The notes under the pieces: generated by a model
The model's input: only the letters and a program-made list of their open reading frames with translations
What the model was told of the DNA's origin: nothing
The model's database searches: none
Assembly: GCF_902506505.1 (NCBI RefSeq)
Contig: NZ_LR733406.1
Span: 2,340,825-2,404,824 of the forward strand
Direction of reading: 5' to 3'
Length of the DNA: 64,000 bases
Source: Pseudomonas sp. 8AS
Lineage (GTDB): Bacteria; Pseudomonadota; Gammaproteobacteria; Pseudomonadales; Pseudomonadaceae
Translations under genes and position numbers: made by a program
In this document: piece by piece, positions 46,093 through 53,998 of the stretch
Numbering within the stretch: the stretch's first letter is position 1
How the letters are laid out: every line of letters starts with the position of its first letter

Positions 46093-47219
46093 CAGTAGGC
46101 GAACGACAGCCAGCTCATCAGCCGCACAAAGGCGCGGCCGAGCAGGTTCAGCGGGTTGCCTTCGCTGGGGAAGGCCATCACTTCGGCCTGGCCGCCGACG
46201 CGCAGGCCATGGTAGTCGCCCAGCTCGCCGGCCTCGAACTCGACGATCACCGGGAAGCGCTGCGCCGCGCGCAGCCAGTCGCGGCTGTTCTCCACCGTCG
46301 GCAGGCTGCCCGGTGCGCTGCTCTGGCCGACGCTGACGCCGTAGCCGATGCTGCGCACGCGGCCGCGATAGACGTGCCCGGGGCGGGCGTCGAGGACGAT
46401 GGCCACCGGCGTGCCGGGATGCAGGTGGCCGAGGTTGTTCTCGCTCATCTCGGCGCTGATCCACAGGTCGTTGAGGCCGATCAGGGTCATCTGCGGGCTG
46501 CCGGCCGCGGCGTACTGGCCCACCTCGCTGCGCAGGTCGGTGATCAGCCCGGTGGAGGCGGCCTTCACCCGGGTCTTGCTCAGGTCCAGCTCGGCCTGCT
46601 CCACCGCCGCGGTGGCGCTGCGCAGGCGGGCGTTGTCAGCGCCGCTGCCGCCCTCGGTTTCGCGGGCGCGCTGCACTTCGGCGCGGGCCGCCGCCACCTG
46701 GCTGCTGGCCTGCTGCAGGTTGGCCCGGGAGATTTCCAGGCGGCGCAGGGAGATGGTCCCCGGGTCTTCGCGATACAGGCGCTCCAGGCGCTCGCGGTCC
46801 TGGCGGGCCTCCAGCTCGCCGGCTTCGGCGGCGCGCTGCGAGGCCAGGGCCGCGTCGATGGCGGCGGTGCTGGCGCCAACCTGGCCGCGCATGTTCTCCA
46901 GCTCGGCGCGGGCCTTGGCCAGGGCGATCTGGTAGGGCTCGGGGTTGATCTCGAACAGCACCTGGCCGGCCTCGACCATCTGGTTGTTGCCGACCAGCAC
47001 CTGCTTGATGCGCCCGGCTACTTCCGGCGCCACCGCCACCACATAGGCCTGCACCCGCGCCTGCTGGGTGTAGGGGGTGAAGCGGTCGGCCAGCAGGTAC
47101 CAGAGCAGGGTCAGGCCGATCAGGGCCAGGACGATGCGCACGCCGCGGCGGCTGGGGTCCTGTTCCTTGGCGGCGGGTTTGGCGGCGGGCTTGGCGGTGT
47201 TCGCGGGGCTGTCGGTCAT
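46092..47219 (-). CDS. HlyD/EmrA-type membrane fusion protein
   Basis: 375 residues. One N-terminal membrane helix (RIVLALIGLTLLWYLL), a lipoyl-like hairpin (VQAYVVAVAPEVAGRIKQVL; VEAGQVLFEINPEPYQIALA), a long coiled coil (about residues 105-215) and a barrel domain (GLITDLRSEVGQYAAAGSPQ). It bridges the inner-membrane and outer-membrane components. It overlaps the OprM-type gene by 4 bases and the DUF2955 gene by 1. Confidence 0.9.
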   Translation of the reverse strand: MTDSPANTAKPAAKPAAKEQDPSRRGVRIVLALIGLTLLWYLLADRFTPYTQQARVQAYVVAVAPEVAGRIKQVLVGNNQMVEAGQVLFEINPEPYQIALAKARAELENMRGQVGASTAAIDAALASQRAAEAGELEARQDRERLERLYREDPGTISLRRLEISRANLQQASSQVAAARAEVQRARETEGGSGADNARLRSATAAVEQAELDLSKTRVKAASTGLITDLRSEVGQYAAAGSPQMTLIGLNDLWISAEMSENNLGHLHPGTPVAIVLDARPGHVYRGRVRSIGYGVSVGQSSAPGSLPTVENSRDWLRAAQRFPVIVEFEAGELGDYHGLRVGGQAEVMAFPSEGNPLNLLGRAFVRLMSWLSFAY

Positions 47220-48778
47220 GGCGTCTCTGCCTGGGCTGCTGCCGGGGTATTCGCGGGCTGCTCGGTCATGGGTGTGTTGGCCTGGGTGGGCGGCTCGTTG
47301 AGCAGCTCGCCCCAGTCGGTACGTTGACTCATCTGTTCGCGGGTGGCGTCATCGAGCAGCGGCTGGCTGCTGTACCAGCCACCACCTAGGGCGCGGTAGA
47401 GGTCGATCAGGCTGCTCAGCGCGGCGCTGCGTGCCAGCAGGTAGCCGTCCTGCTGGGCGAACAGGGCGCGCTGGGCGTCCAGCACCCGTTGGAAGTCGGA
47501 ATACCCCTCGCGGTACTGGGCGCTGGCCAGGGTCAGCGAGCGCTTCGCGGAAAACGCCGCCTCGCGCAGGATGCGTTCGCGCTCCAGGGCCTTGCTCAGG
47601 CCGGTGGCGGCGTCGTCGGCCTCGCGCGCGGCCTGGCGCACGCGGTCGCGGTAGGCCTCGATCAGCTGCTGCAGGCGGGCGTCCTGCACGCGCACGTTGT
47701 TGCGCAGGCGGCCATGGTCGAACAGGTTCCAGGTCAGGCTGGGGCCGGCGCCGAGGCTGGCCGTCTGCGGGCTGCCGTCCAGGCTGCTGGCCGACCAGCC
47801 GATAGTGCCGAGTAGGCTGATCGAGGGATACAGGTCGGTCTCGGCCACGCCGATCAGCGCGCTCTGGGCGGCCACCTGCCATTCGGCGGCGCGTACGTCC
47901 GGGCGGCGCAGCAGCAGGTTGGCCGGCACATCGTCGAGCAGGGCCTGGTCGACCAGCGGTACCAGCCCGGTTTCGGCGGCCAGTTCGGGCAGGCTGCCGG
48001 GTGGCTGGCCGATCAGTACCGCCAGGGCGTTGCGCGTCTGCGCCACCTGGGCCTCCAGTTCGGGCACGGTGCTGAGGGTGCCCAGGTACTGGGTCTTGGC
48101 CTGTTGCAGGTCGAGTTCGTCGCTGTTGCCGCTGCGGAACAGGCGTTCGGTGATGGCCAGGCTGCGCTGCTGCAGCCTGGCGTTGTCGCGGGCGATGCGC
48201 AGGCGCGCCTCGGCGGTGCGCAGGGTGAAGTAGGTCTGCGCCACCTGGGCGCGCAGCAGCACCAGGGCATCCTCGTAGTTGGCCTGGGCGGCGAAGTAGC
48301 TGGCATCGGCGGACTCGATGGCGCGGCTGTAGCGGCCCCAGAAGTCCAGTTCCCAGCCGATGTCGAAACCGGCGCCGTACTGCCAGGCACTGCTGTCCAG
48401 CTCGGGGGCGCCGTCGTACTGGTTGCGGTCCAGGTAGAAGGCGTCGGCGCTGGCCTGCTGCACCTGCGGGTAGCGCCCGCTGCGGGCGATGCCGAGCTGG
48501 GCGCGGGCTTCGAGGATGCGCAGGGCGGCGATGCGCAGATTGGGGTTCTGCGCGTCGGCAATGCCGATCAGGCGCTCGAGCAGCGGGTCGTCGAACTGTG
48601 CCCACCACTGCCGTGAGTCCGCCTGCGGGCGCTGCTGGCCGGCCGCGGCCAGGGCACTGCTGTCCCAGTGGTCGATCCAGTCCTGGCGCGGCGACTGGAA
48701 GTCCGGGCCCAGGCGCACGCAGCCACCCAGGGTGGCTGCGGCCAGCAAAGCCCAGGCGCGCCCTGGCTTATTCGCCAT
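47216..48778 (-). CDS. OprM/NodT-family outer-membrane efflux lipoprotein
   Basis: 520 residues. Lipoprotein signal MANKPGRAWALLAAATLGGC (Cys20), then RLGPDFQSP, the OprM-type tether. Two OEP repeats follow (WWAQFDDPLLERLIGIADAQ; GWELDFWGRYSRAIESADAS; and ARLQQLIEAYRDRVRQAARE later). The C-terminal tail beyond residue 480 is extended and Pro/Gln/Ala-rich. The start overlaps the AI-2E stop by 11 bases. Trimeric exit duct for the HlyD/DUF2955 pump. Confidence 0.9.
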   Translation of the reverse strand: MANKPGRAWALLAAATLGGCVRLGPDFQSPRQDWIDHWDSSALAAAGQQRPQADSRQWWAQFDDPLLERLIGIADAQNPNLRIAALRILEARAQLGIARSGRYPQVQQASADAFYLDRNQYDGAPELDSSAWQYGAGFDIGWELDFWGRYSRAIESADASYFAAQANYEDALVLLRAQVAQTYFTLRTAEARLRIARDNARLQQRSLAITERLFRSGNSDELDLQQAKTQYLGTLSTVPELEAQVAQTRNALAVLIGQPPGSLPELAAETGLVPLVDQALLDDVPANLLLRRPDVRAAEWQVAAQSALIGVAETDLYPSISLLGTIGWSASSLDGSPQTASLGAGPSLTWNLFDHGRLRNNVRVQDARLQQLIEAYRDRVRQAAREADDAATGLSKALERERILREAAFSAKRSLTLASAQYREGYSDFQRVLDAQRALFAQQDGYLLARSAALSSLIDLYRALGGGWYSSQPLLDDATREQMSQRTDWGELLNEPPTQANTPMTEQPANTPAAAQAETP

Positions 48779-49871
48779 CCTGCGGGCCAGGCAGGTGGCC
48801 GGTCGGCGGGGTTTCGACCCACTCCCAGAACAGCTTGTAGCCCACCGCCAGCAGCACCGGGCCGATGAACAGGCCGATGATGCCGCCGGTGACCATGCCG
48901 CCCAGGGCACCGATCAGCACCACCGGCATCGGCACGTCCACGCCGCGGCCGAGCAGCAGTGGCTTGAGCACGTTGTCGGCCAGGCCGGCGACGAAGACAT
49001 AGATGGAGAAGATGATGGTGGCCAGCGAGGCGCCCTCGGTGAAGAACACGAAGGCGATCACCGGCAGGGTGATCAGGGTGGCCGGCAGCTGCATGATCCC
49101 CAGCAGCAAGACGGCCAGGGCCAGCAGGCCGGCGCCGGGGATGCCCATGAAGACGAAACCGGCGCCGATCAGCAGCATCTGGATGAAGGCGATGCCGATC
49201 ACGCCCTGGGCCACGGCGCGGATAGTGGCGGTGCACAGCTCGACCAGTTGATCGCCACGTTCGGCTTCAATTACCCGGGCCGCGATGCGCCGGGCGCTTT
49301 GATGGCCGGTTTCGCCGAAGGCCATGATGATCCCGGCAATCATCAGCGCGGCGATGAACACCAGCATGCCGATGCCTATCCCGGCGGCCTTGCCGAGCAG
49401 GTCCAGGGTGATCTCCTTGAGCTGCGGTGCCAGGCGCTGCAACACCCCGGTCAGATCGGACGCGACCTGCGCCCAGAAGCCGTGCAGTGGCTTGCCGATC
49501 AGCGGCCACTGGGCAACCGCGTCCGGTGGCGGCGGGATATGCACGCCGCCTTCCTTGACCGTGGCGATCACCCCTTGCACCGACTCGGTCAGCGAGGTGC
49601 CGAGCAGGTAGATGGGGATCAGCAGGACGGCAATGGCGAGCAGTATCAGCAAGGTGGCGGCGCGGCTGTCGCTGTGGCCGGTGCGCGCCTTGAGCAGGTT
49701 GTGCAGCGGGTAGAGGGTGACGGCCAGGATCAGGGCCCAGATCATCAGGCTGAGGAAGGGGCTGAATACCTCGTAACAGGCAATCACCAGGGCGGCGATC
49801 AGGCCGGCGCGGATCAGGGTGTCGAGCAGTGTGCGAGTCAGCTGTCTTCCGGGAGGGGCGGTGCGCGACAT
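48768..49871 (-). CDS. AI-2E family transporter
   Basis: 367 residues with about eight membrane helices in the AI-2E exporter/permease (PerM) arrangement: FSPFLSLMIWALILAVTLYP, then a hydrophilic segment (TVKEGGVHIPPPPDAVAQWP), and C-terminal GLADNVLKPLLLGRGVDVPM with PVVLIGALGGMVTGGIIGLF. First gene of the operon. The family includes autoinducer-2 exporters and Na+/H+ antiporters; specificity is unknown. Confidence 0.9.
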   Translation of the reverse strand: MSRTAPPGRQLTRTLLDTLIRAGLIAALVIACYEVFSPFLSLMIWALILAVTLYPLHNLLKARTGHSDSRAATLLILLAIAVLLIPIYLLGTSLTESVQGVIATVKEGGVHIPPPPDAVAQWPLIGKPLHGFWAQVASDLTGVLQRLAPQLKEITLDLLGKAAGIGIGMLVFIAALMIAGIIMAFGETGHQSARRIAARVIEAERGDQLVELCTATIRAVAQGVIGIAFIQMLLIGAGFVFMGIPGAGLLALAVLLLGIMQLPATLITLPVIAFVFFTEGASLATIIFSIYVFVAGLADNVLKPLLLGRGVDVPMPVVLIGALGGMVTGGIIGLFIGPVLLAVGYKLFWEWVETPPTGHLPGPQDGE

Positions 49872-50219
49872 AAGGCTTTCCTTTGCTGAAGTGACTGGGG
49901 CCGAACCTGTTTCCTGGCGCAGTTGCCACTGGCCTGTAGCGCAAGCAGATTCTTAAGCCAACCCGGCTTGAACGACCGGGCTGTTACTTCCAAAAAGAGT
50001 AGCCTGTCGCACAGGGAAAACCGAGGCAATGGCTGCCGGGCGCTGCTTTTTTTCTGGCTCTGATCCCCTGCTGCGCAGCGCTGTCCTGTGCGATCGCGGC
50101 CAAATTCGTCCCTGGGTGCTGGCGCCGGCTCTTCGTGGGAGCGAATTCATTCGCGCTCAGGGCCTACTCCGAGTGGCCTGGCTATCGCGCATAGCCGCTC
50201 CCGGCCACCAGCGTCCCGC
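49872..50219. other. intergenic region with REP-type repeat
   Basis: About 350 bases without a gene. It holds the leftward promoter of the AI-2E operon (not resolved) and, at 50134-50203, a different palindromic repeat family: GTGGGAGCGAATTCATTCGC with inverted GCGCATAGCCGCTCCC. Confidence 0.55.
50134..50203. repeat. REP-type repeat pair (second family)
   Basis: CGTGGGAGCGAATTCATTCG and an imperfect inverted copy (CTATCGCGCATAGCCGCTCC). Directly downstream of nadE. Confidence 0.65.
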
Positions 50220-51047
50220 TCAGGGCACCAGCGGCAGTTCGCGCTTGTGCCGGGTGTTGTCGTAGGTGCGCACGATGGTGGCGTAGGCGTGCTCGCTGAC
50301 CGGCTGGCCATGCAGGAAGGCGTCGATTTCCGCATAGCTGACACCGTGGGCTTCCTCGTCCGGTTTGCCCGGGCGCAGTTCCTCCAGGTCGGCGGTGGGC
50401 ACCTTGAACACCAGGCTGTGCGGGGCGCCGAGGTACTGGGCGATGGCCCGTACCTGGCCCTTGACCAGGCCGGACAGCGGTGCGAGGTCGCAGGCGCCGT
50501 CGCCGAACTTGGTGAAGAAGCCCATCACCGCCTCGGCCGCGTGGTCGGTGCCGATCACCAGGCCGTTGTTGGCGTTGGCGATGGCGAACTGGGCGACCAT
50601 GCGGATGCGCGCCTTGACGTTGCCGACCACGAAGTCGCGGCGGGCATCGGTCAGTTTTTGCAGGTGGGTGACCTGCTCGCCGAGGCCGCGCACGCTGTCG
50701 GCGATGTTCACCGTGTCTTCCTCGTCGGCGCGGATGAAGCGCAGCGAGGCCTGGGCGTCTTCCTCGTCGTGCTGGGTGTCATGGGGTAGGCGCACGGCGA
50801 TGAAGCGATAGGCCGAATCACCGGTCTCGGCGCGCAGTTCTTCCACCGTCAGCTGCGCCAGGCGCCCGGCGGTGGTCGAATCGACGCCGCCGCTGATGCC
50901 CAGCACCAGCACCTTGAGGCCGGAATTGCGCAGGCACTGCTTGATGAAGGCCTTGCGCTTGTCGATCTGCGCGACCAGTGCCGCCTCGTCGGCGAAGGGC
51001 GGCACCACGGCGAGGGCGGCGGCGATTTCGGCTTGGCGGTTGCTCAT
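50220..51047 (-). CDS. nadE: ammonia-dependent NAD+ synthetase
   Basis: 275 residues. PP-loop SGGVDST at residues 52-58, substrate motif [20 protein letters not shown], and the C-terminal [14 protein letters not shown]. Lacks the N-terminal glutaminase domain, so it uses ammonia. In P. aeruginosa it follows pncB; no pncB is present here, only a short gene remnant upstream. Confidence 0.96.
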   Translation of the reverse strand: MSNRQAEIAAALAVVPPFADEAALVAQIDKRKAFIKQCLRNSGLKVLVLGISGGVDSTTAGRLAQLTVEELRAETGDSAYRFIAVRLPHDTQHDEEDAQASLRFIRADEEDTVNIADSVRGLGEQVTHLQKLTDARRDFVVGNVKARIRMVAQFAIANANNGLVIGTDHAAEAVMGFFTKFGDGACDLAPLSGLVKGQVRAIAQYLGAPHSLVFKVPTADLEELRPGKPDEEAHGVSYAEIDAFLHGQPVSEHAYATIVRTYDNTRHKRELPLVP

Positions 51048-51057
51048 TTCAAAGTCC

Positions 51058-51171
51058 TCACTGGGCGTCGCGGACGCGAAAAACAGGTTTCAGGTGGAAG
51101 TTCTTGGGCTCGATCCCGGGAATGTCGCCGGTCAGGCTGCTGCCGCTGGCGAAGCTTACGTTGATCCGCGC
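51058..51171 (-). pseudogene. possible C-terminal remnant of a lost gene
   Basis: A minus-strand frame reading INVSFASGSSLTGDIPGIEP then [15 protein letters not shown] and a stop, just ahead of nadE. Upstream the frame loses any start or coherent sequence. The ending resembles C-termini of secreted beta-sandwich proteins of the DUF4382 type (NFxLKPVFRV), but this is a weak resemblance. No function. Confidence 0.35.
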
Positions 51172-51418
51172 GCAAAGTGCAGGGTAGAGCGCATGGCGCC
51201 CGGCAGGTCGAGGGGCGCCATGCCTGGCGGCCAGCGGTGTTGCCCGTGATCTTCGCCAGTGCCTCGACTAATCTGCAGGGATGGCGATTCAAGGCAGTCA
51301 GGGACGGCAGGCATCCTCCTTGTCGCCCCGAATCCGCTTCGGGGCATGGGCGCGCACATGATCAAGCCGTTCCTCGTCGTCCCGGGCGCCTTGGGCCCCG
51401 TAGCCAGGCAGGCCGGGC
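51172..51418. other. intergenic region, nothing further recognised
   Basis: About 250 bases between the remnant and the GGDEF/EAL gene. Frames are open on the minus strand but show no start with a ribosome site. No hairpin terminator is seen. Confidence 0.4.
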
Positions 51419-53761
51419 GTGAACTTCGTTCCTAGTTTGCAGGCGCGCATCGCCGGCCCGGTGCTCCTGCTGCTGGTGGCGCTGCTTGCTGCCCTGTATG
51501 GGATGGTCGAAGTGGCCATCGGCGGCGCCGTGCAGAACCAGTTGCAGCGTGAGCTGGGCGTCGGCGCTCGGGTAGTCGAGCAGTTGCTCGATGCGCGCGG
51601 CCGCGGCCTGCACGATGCGGCGCAGGAACTGGCGGCCGACTTCGGCGTGCAGGCGGCGCTGGCCAGCGGCGACCGCACGAGCCTGCACCTGCCGCTGGCC
51701 GGGCGCGGCGCGGGGAGCAACGCCGAGGTGCTGCTGCTGGGCCTCGACGGCCACCTGCTGGCCGGCACCCTGCCGGGCATGGGCGAGGCGGCGCTCGCGC
51801 GCCTGGCCGGGCAGCTGCAGGGCCGGGCGAGTGGTGACTCGTGGCTGCTGCTGCCGCTCGACGGCGAGCTGTTCCTGCTGGCGGCGGCGCCGGCCAAGGC
51901 GCCGCAGCCGATCGCCTGGGTGGTGACGGGGCTTGCCGTCGACGCCGCCTTCGTCAGCCAGGTGCGCGCACTGACCGACCTGGAGCTGACCCTGGTGGCG
52001 GTCGAGCAGGGCACGCCGAATGGCTGGGTCAGCAGCCTGCCGAGCGCCCTGCACGGCGCCTTGCACGGTGTCATCATGGCGGCCGATTTCGCCAGTGGCA
52101 GCCGCTGGCTGGAGCAGGGCGGCCAGCGTTACCTCGGCACCTGGCGCAGCCTGGCCAGTGGGCCGGACTATCAGGTGCTGGCCCTGCTGCACAAGCCGCT
52201 GGCACCGGCCGAGGCGGCCTTCGCCCCCCTGACCCGCAACTTCCTGCTGATCGCCCTGGCGGCCCTGGGCGTCGCACTGCTCGGCGCGCTGCTGCTGGCG
52301 CGCAGTCTGGCGCGGCCGCTGCGTGAGCTGGTGCGGGTGGCCGAGCGCATCGGTCAGGGCGACTACCAGACGCCGATCGCCAGTCTCCGCGGCGCCGCGC
52401 TGGGGCCGCTGGCGCAGGCCCTCCAGGGCATGCAGGCAGGCATCGCCGAACGGGAGCGGCAACTGGTGCACAACGCCCTGCACGACCCGCTGACCGGCCT
52501 GCCCAACCGGGCCCTGGCCCTGGAGCGGCTGGGCAGCGCGATCACCGCCGGGCGGCCGACCGCCTTGCTCTACCTGGGCATCGCCAACTTGCGCAGCCTG
52601 CTCGAAAACCTCGGCGCGGCGGCCATCGACCTGCTCCTGCAGCAGCTGGCGCGGCGCCTGCAGGCGACCCTGCGGCCCGGCGACAGCCTGGCGCGGCTGG
52701 TCTCCGACGAGATGCTGCTGTTGCTGGAGCACTGCGACAACGACAGCGCCGTCGCCGCGGCGGACCGCCTGCAGCAGCTGCTGCTCAAGCCGATGCATAT
52801 CGGCAGGCAGCGAATCAGCCTGGATTGCGCCATCGGCATCGCCTCCTTCCCGGCCGACGGCCTGACCCCGGACGATCTGCTGCGCCGGGCCGCCATCGCC
52901 ATGCAGGACGCCGCGCGGCAGCCGGAGCGCCTGCAGGTCTACCAGCAGGGTCGCGATGCCGCGCACCAGCGCCAGGTCGGCCTGGTGCGCGACCTGCAGC
53001 ACGCCGCAGAAAGGGGCGAGCTGCTGCTGCACTACCAGCCCAAGCTGGATCTGCGCCAGGGCCGGGTGAGTGCGGCCGAGGCCCTGCTGCGCTGGAACCA
53101 TCCGCAGTTCGGCCTGGTGGCGCCGGGCGAGTTCATCCCCCTGGCCGAGCGCACCGGCAGCATCCAGAGCCTCACCGCCTGGGTGATCGCGGAGGTGCTG
53201 CGCCAGCTGCAGGAGTGGAACGGGCGCGCCTTGCACCTGCAGGTCGCGCTGAACATCTGCGCCGAGGATCTGCGCAGCCTGGCGCTGGCCGAGCGGGTCG
53301 CGGCGCTGCTGGAGCGGCATGCGGTGGACGCCGGGCAGCTGCTGTTCGAGATCACCGAGAGCGCCATGCTGGACAACCCCGAGCGGGCCCTCGACGTGTT
53401 GCAACGCCTGCGCACCTGCGGCATCCGCCTGGCGGTGGACGACTTCGGCACCGGCTATTCCTCGCTGGCCCAGCTCAAGCGCATGCCGGTGCAGGAACTG
53501 AAGATCGACCAGTCGTTCATTCGCGAGCTGAGCGAGCATGGCGACGACGCGGTGATCGTCCGCTCGACCATCGACATGTGCCACAGCCTCGGCCTCAAGG
53601 TGGTGGCCGAGGGCATCGAGTCCCCGTCCGTCCTGGACCTGCTGCGCTTGTGGCACTGCGACAGCGTGCAGGGCGACCTGATCAGCCCGCCGCTGGCGGC
53701 TGCGGCATTCGAGCAGTGGCTGCGCCAGCCGCTGGCGTTGCCCCGGCTGGACAGCTCCTGA
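51419..53761 (+). CDS. membrane GGDEF/EAL protein with degenerate GGDEF (probable c-di-GMP phosphodiesterase)
   Basis: 780 residues from a GTG start. Helix 12-35, periplasmic sensor to about 275, second helix (FLLIALAALGVALLGALLLA), HAMP-like linker (RPLRELVRVAERIGQGDYQT), GGDEF 350-510 and EAL 525-770. The GGDEF signature is replaced by LVSDEM, so cyclase activity is not expected. The EAL residues look complete: AEALLRW, FEITESAML, VDDFGTGYSSLAQL, KIDQSFI, AEGIE. It therefore most likely degrades c-di-GMP, with the degenerate GGDEF as a possible GTP sensor. Signal sensed is unknown. Alone between nadE and putA. Confidence 0.88.
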   Translation: MNFVPSLQARIAGPVLLLLVALLAALYGMVEVAIGGAVQNQLQRELGVGARVVEQLLDARGRGLHDAAQELAADFGVQAALASGDRTSLHLPLAGRGAGSNAEVLLLGLDGHLLAGTLPGMGEAALARLAGQLQGRASGDSWLLLPLDGELFLLAAAPAKAPQPIAWVVTGLAVDAAFVSQVRALTDLELTLVAVEQGTPNGWVSSLPSALHGALHGVIMAADFASGSRWLEQGGQRYLGTWRSLASGPDYQVLALLHKPLAPAEAAFAPLTRNFLLIALAALGVALLGALLLARSLARPLRELVRVAERIGQGDYQTPIASLRGAALGPLAQALQGMQAGIAERERQLVHNALHDPLTGLPNRALALERLGSAITAGRPTALLYLGIANLRSLLENLGAAAIDLLLQQLARRLQATLRPGDSLARLVSDEMLLLLEHCDNDSAVAAADRLQQLLLKPMHIGRQRISLDCAIGIASFPADGLTPDDLLRRAAIAMQDAARQPERLQVYQQGRDAAHQRQVGLVRDLQHAAERGELLLHYQPKLDLRQGRVSAAEALLRWNHPQFGLVAPGEFIPLAERTGSIQSLTAWVIAEVLRQLQEWNGRALHLQVALNICAEDLRSLALAERVAALLERHAVDAGQLLFEITESAMLDNPERALDVLQRLRTCGIRLAVDDFGTGYSSLAQLKRMPVQELKIDQSFIRELSEHGDDAVIVRSTIDMCHSLGLKVVAEGIESPSVLDLLRLWHCDSVQGDLISPPLAAAAFEQWLRQPLALPRLDSS

Positions 53762-53998
53762 GCCGCCGCAGATGCGGCGGCCGGCGGCGGAGCGGCTGGA
53801 TTCAAACGAGCGTTTCGAGAAAGTTCCCGGTGCCGGAGTTTTCCGCAAAAACTCCAGAGCTTTCTGCAAGAAGCTGTCACCCCCCTGTCACTAGAGTCCT
53901 GCATCCCGCCAGATTGGTCGCATAGAACGATTCGTTCCTGTGCGGTCGCGGCAATGGGCTAGACCGAAAATAACAGTCTCCAACAGAGGAGGGGCGTG
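53762..53998. other. intergenic region upstream of putA
   Basis: About 240 bases. GCCGCCGCAGATGCGGCGGC at 53763-53782 is a stable hairpin after the GGDEF/EAL gene without a T-run. A putA promoter is expected here; no convincing hexamer pair or sigma-54 element was found. Confidence 0.4.
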
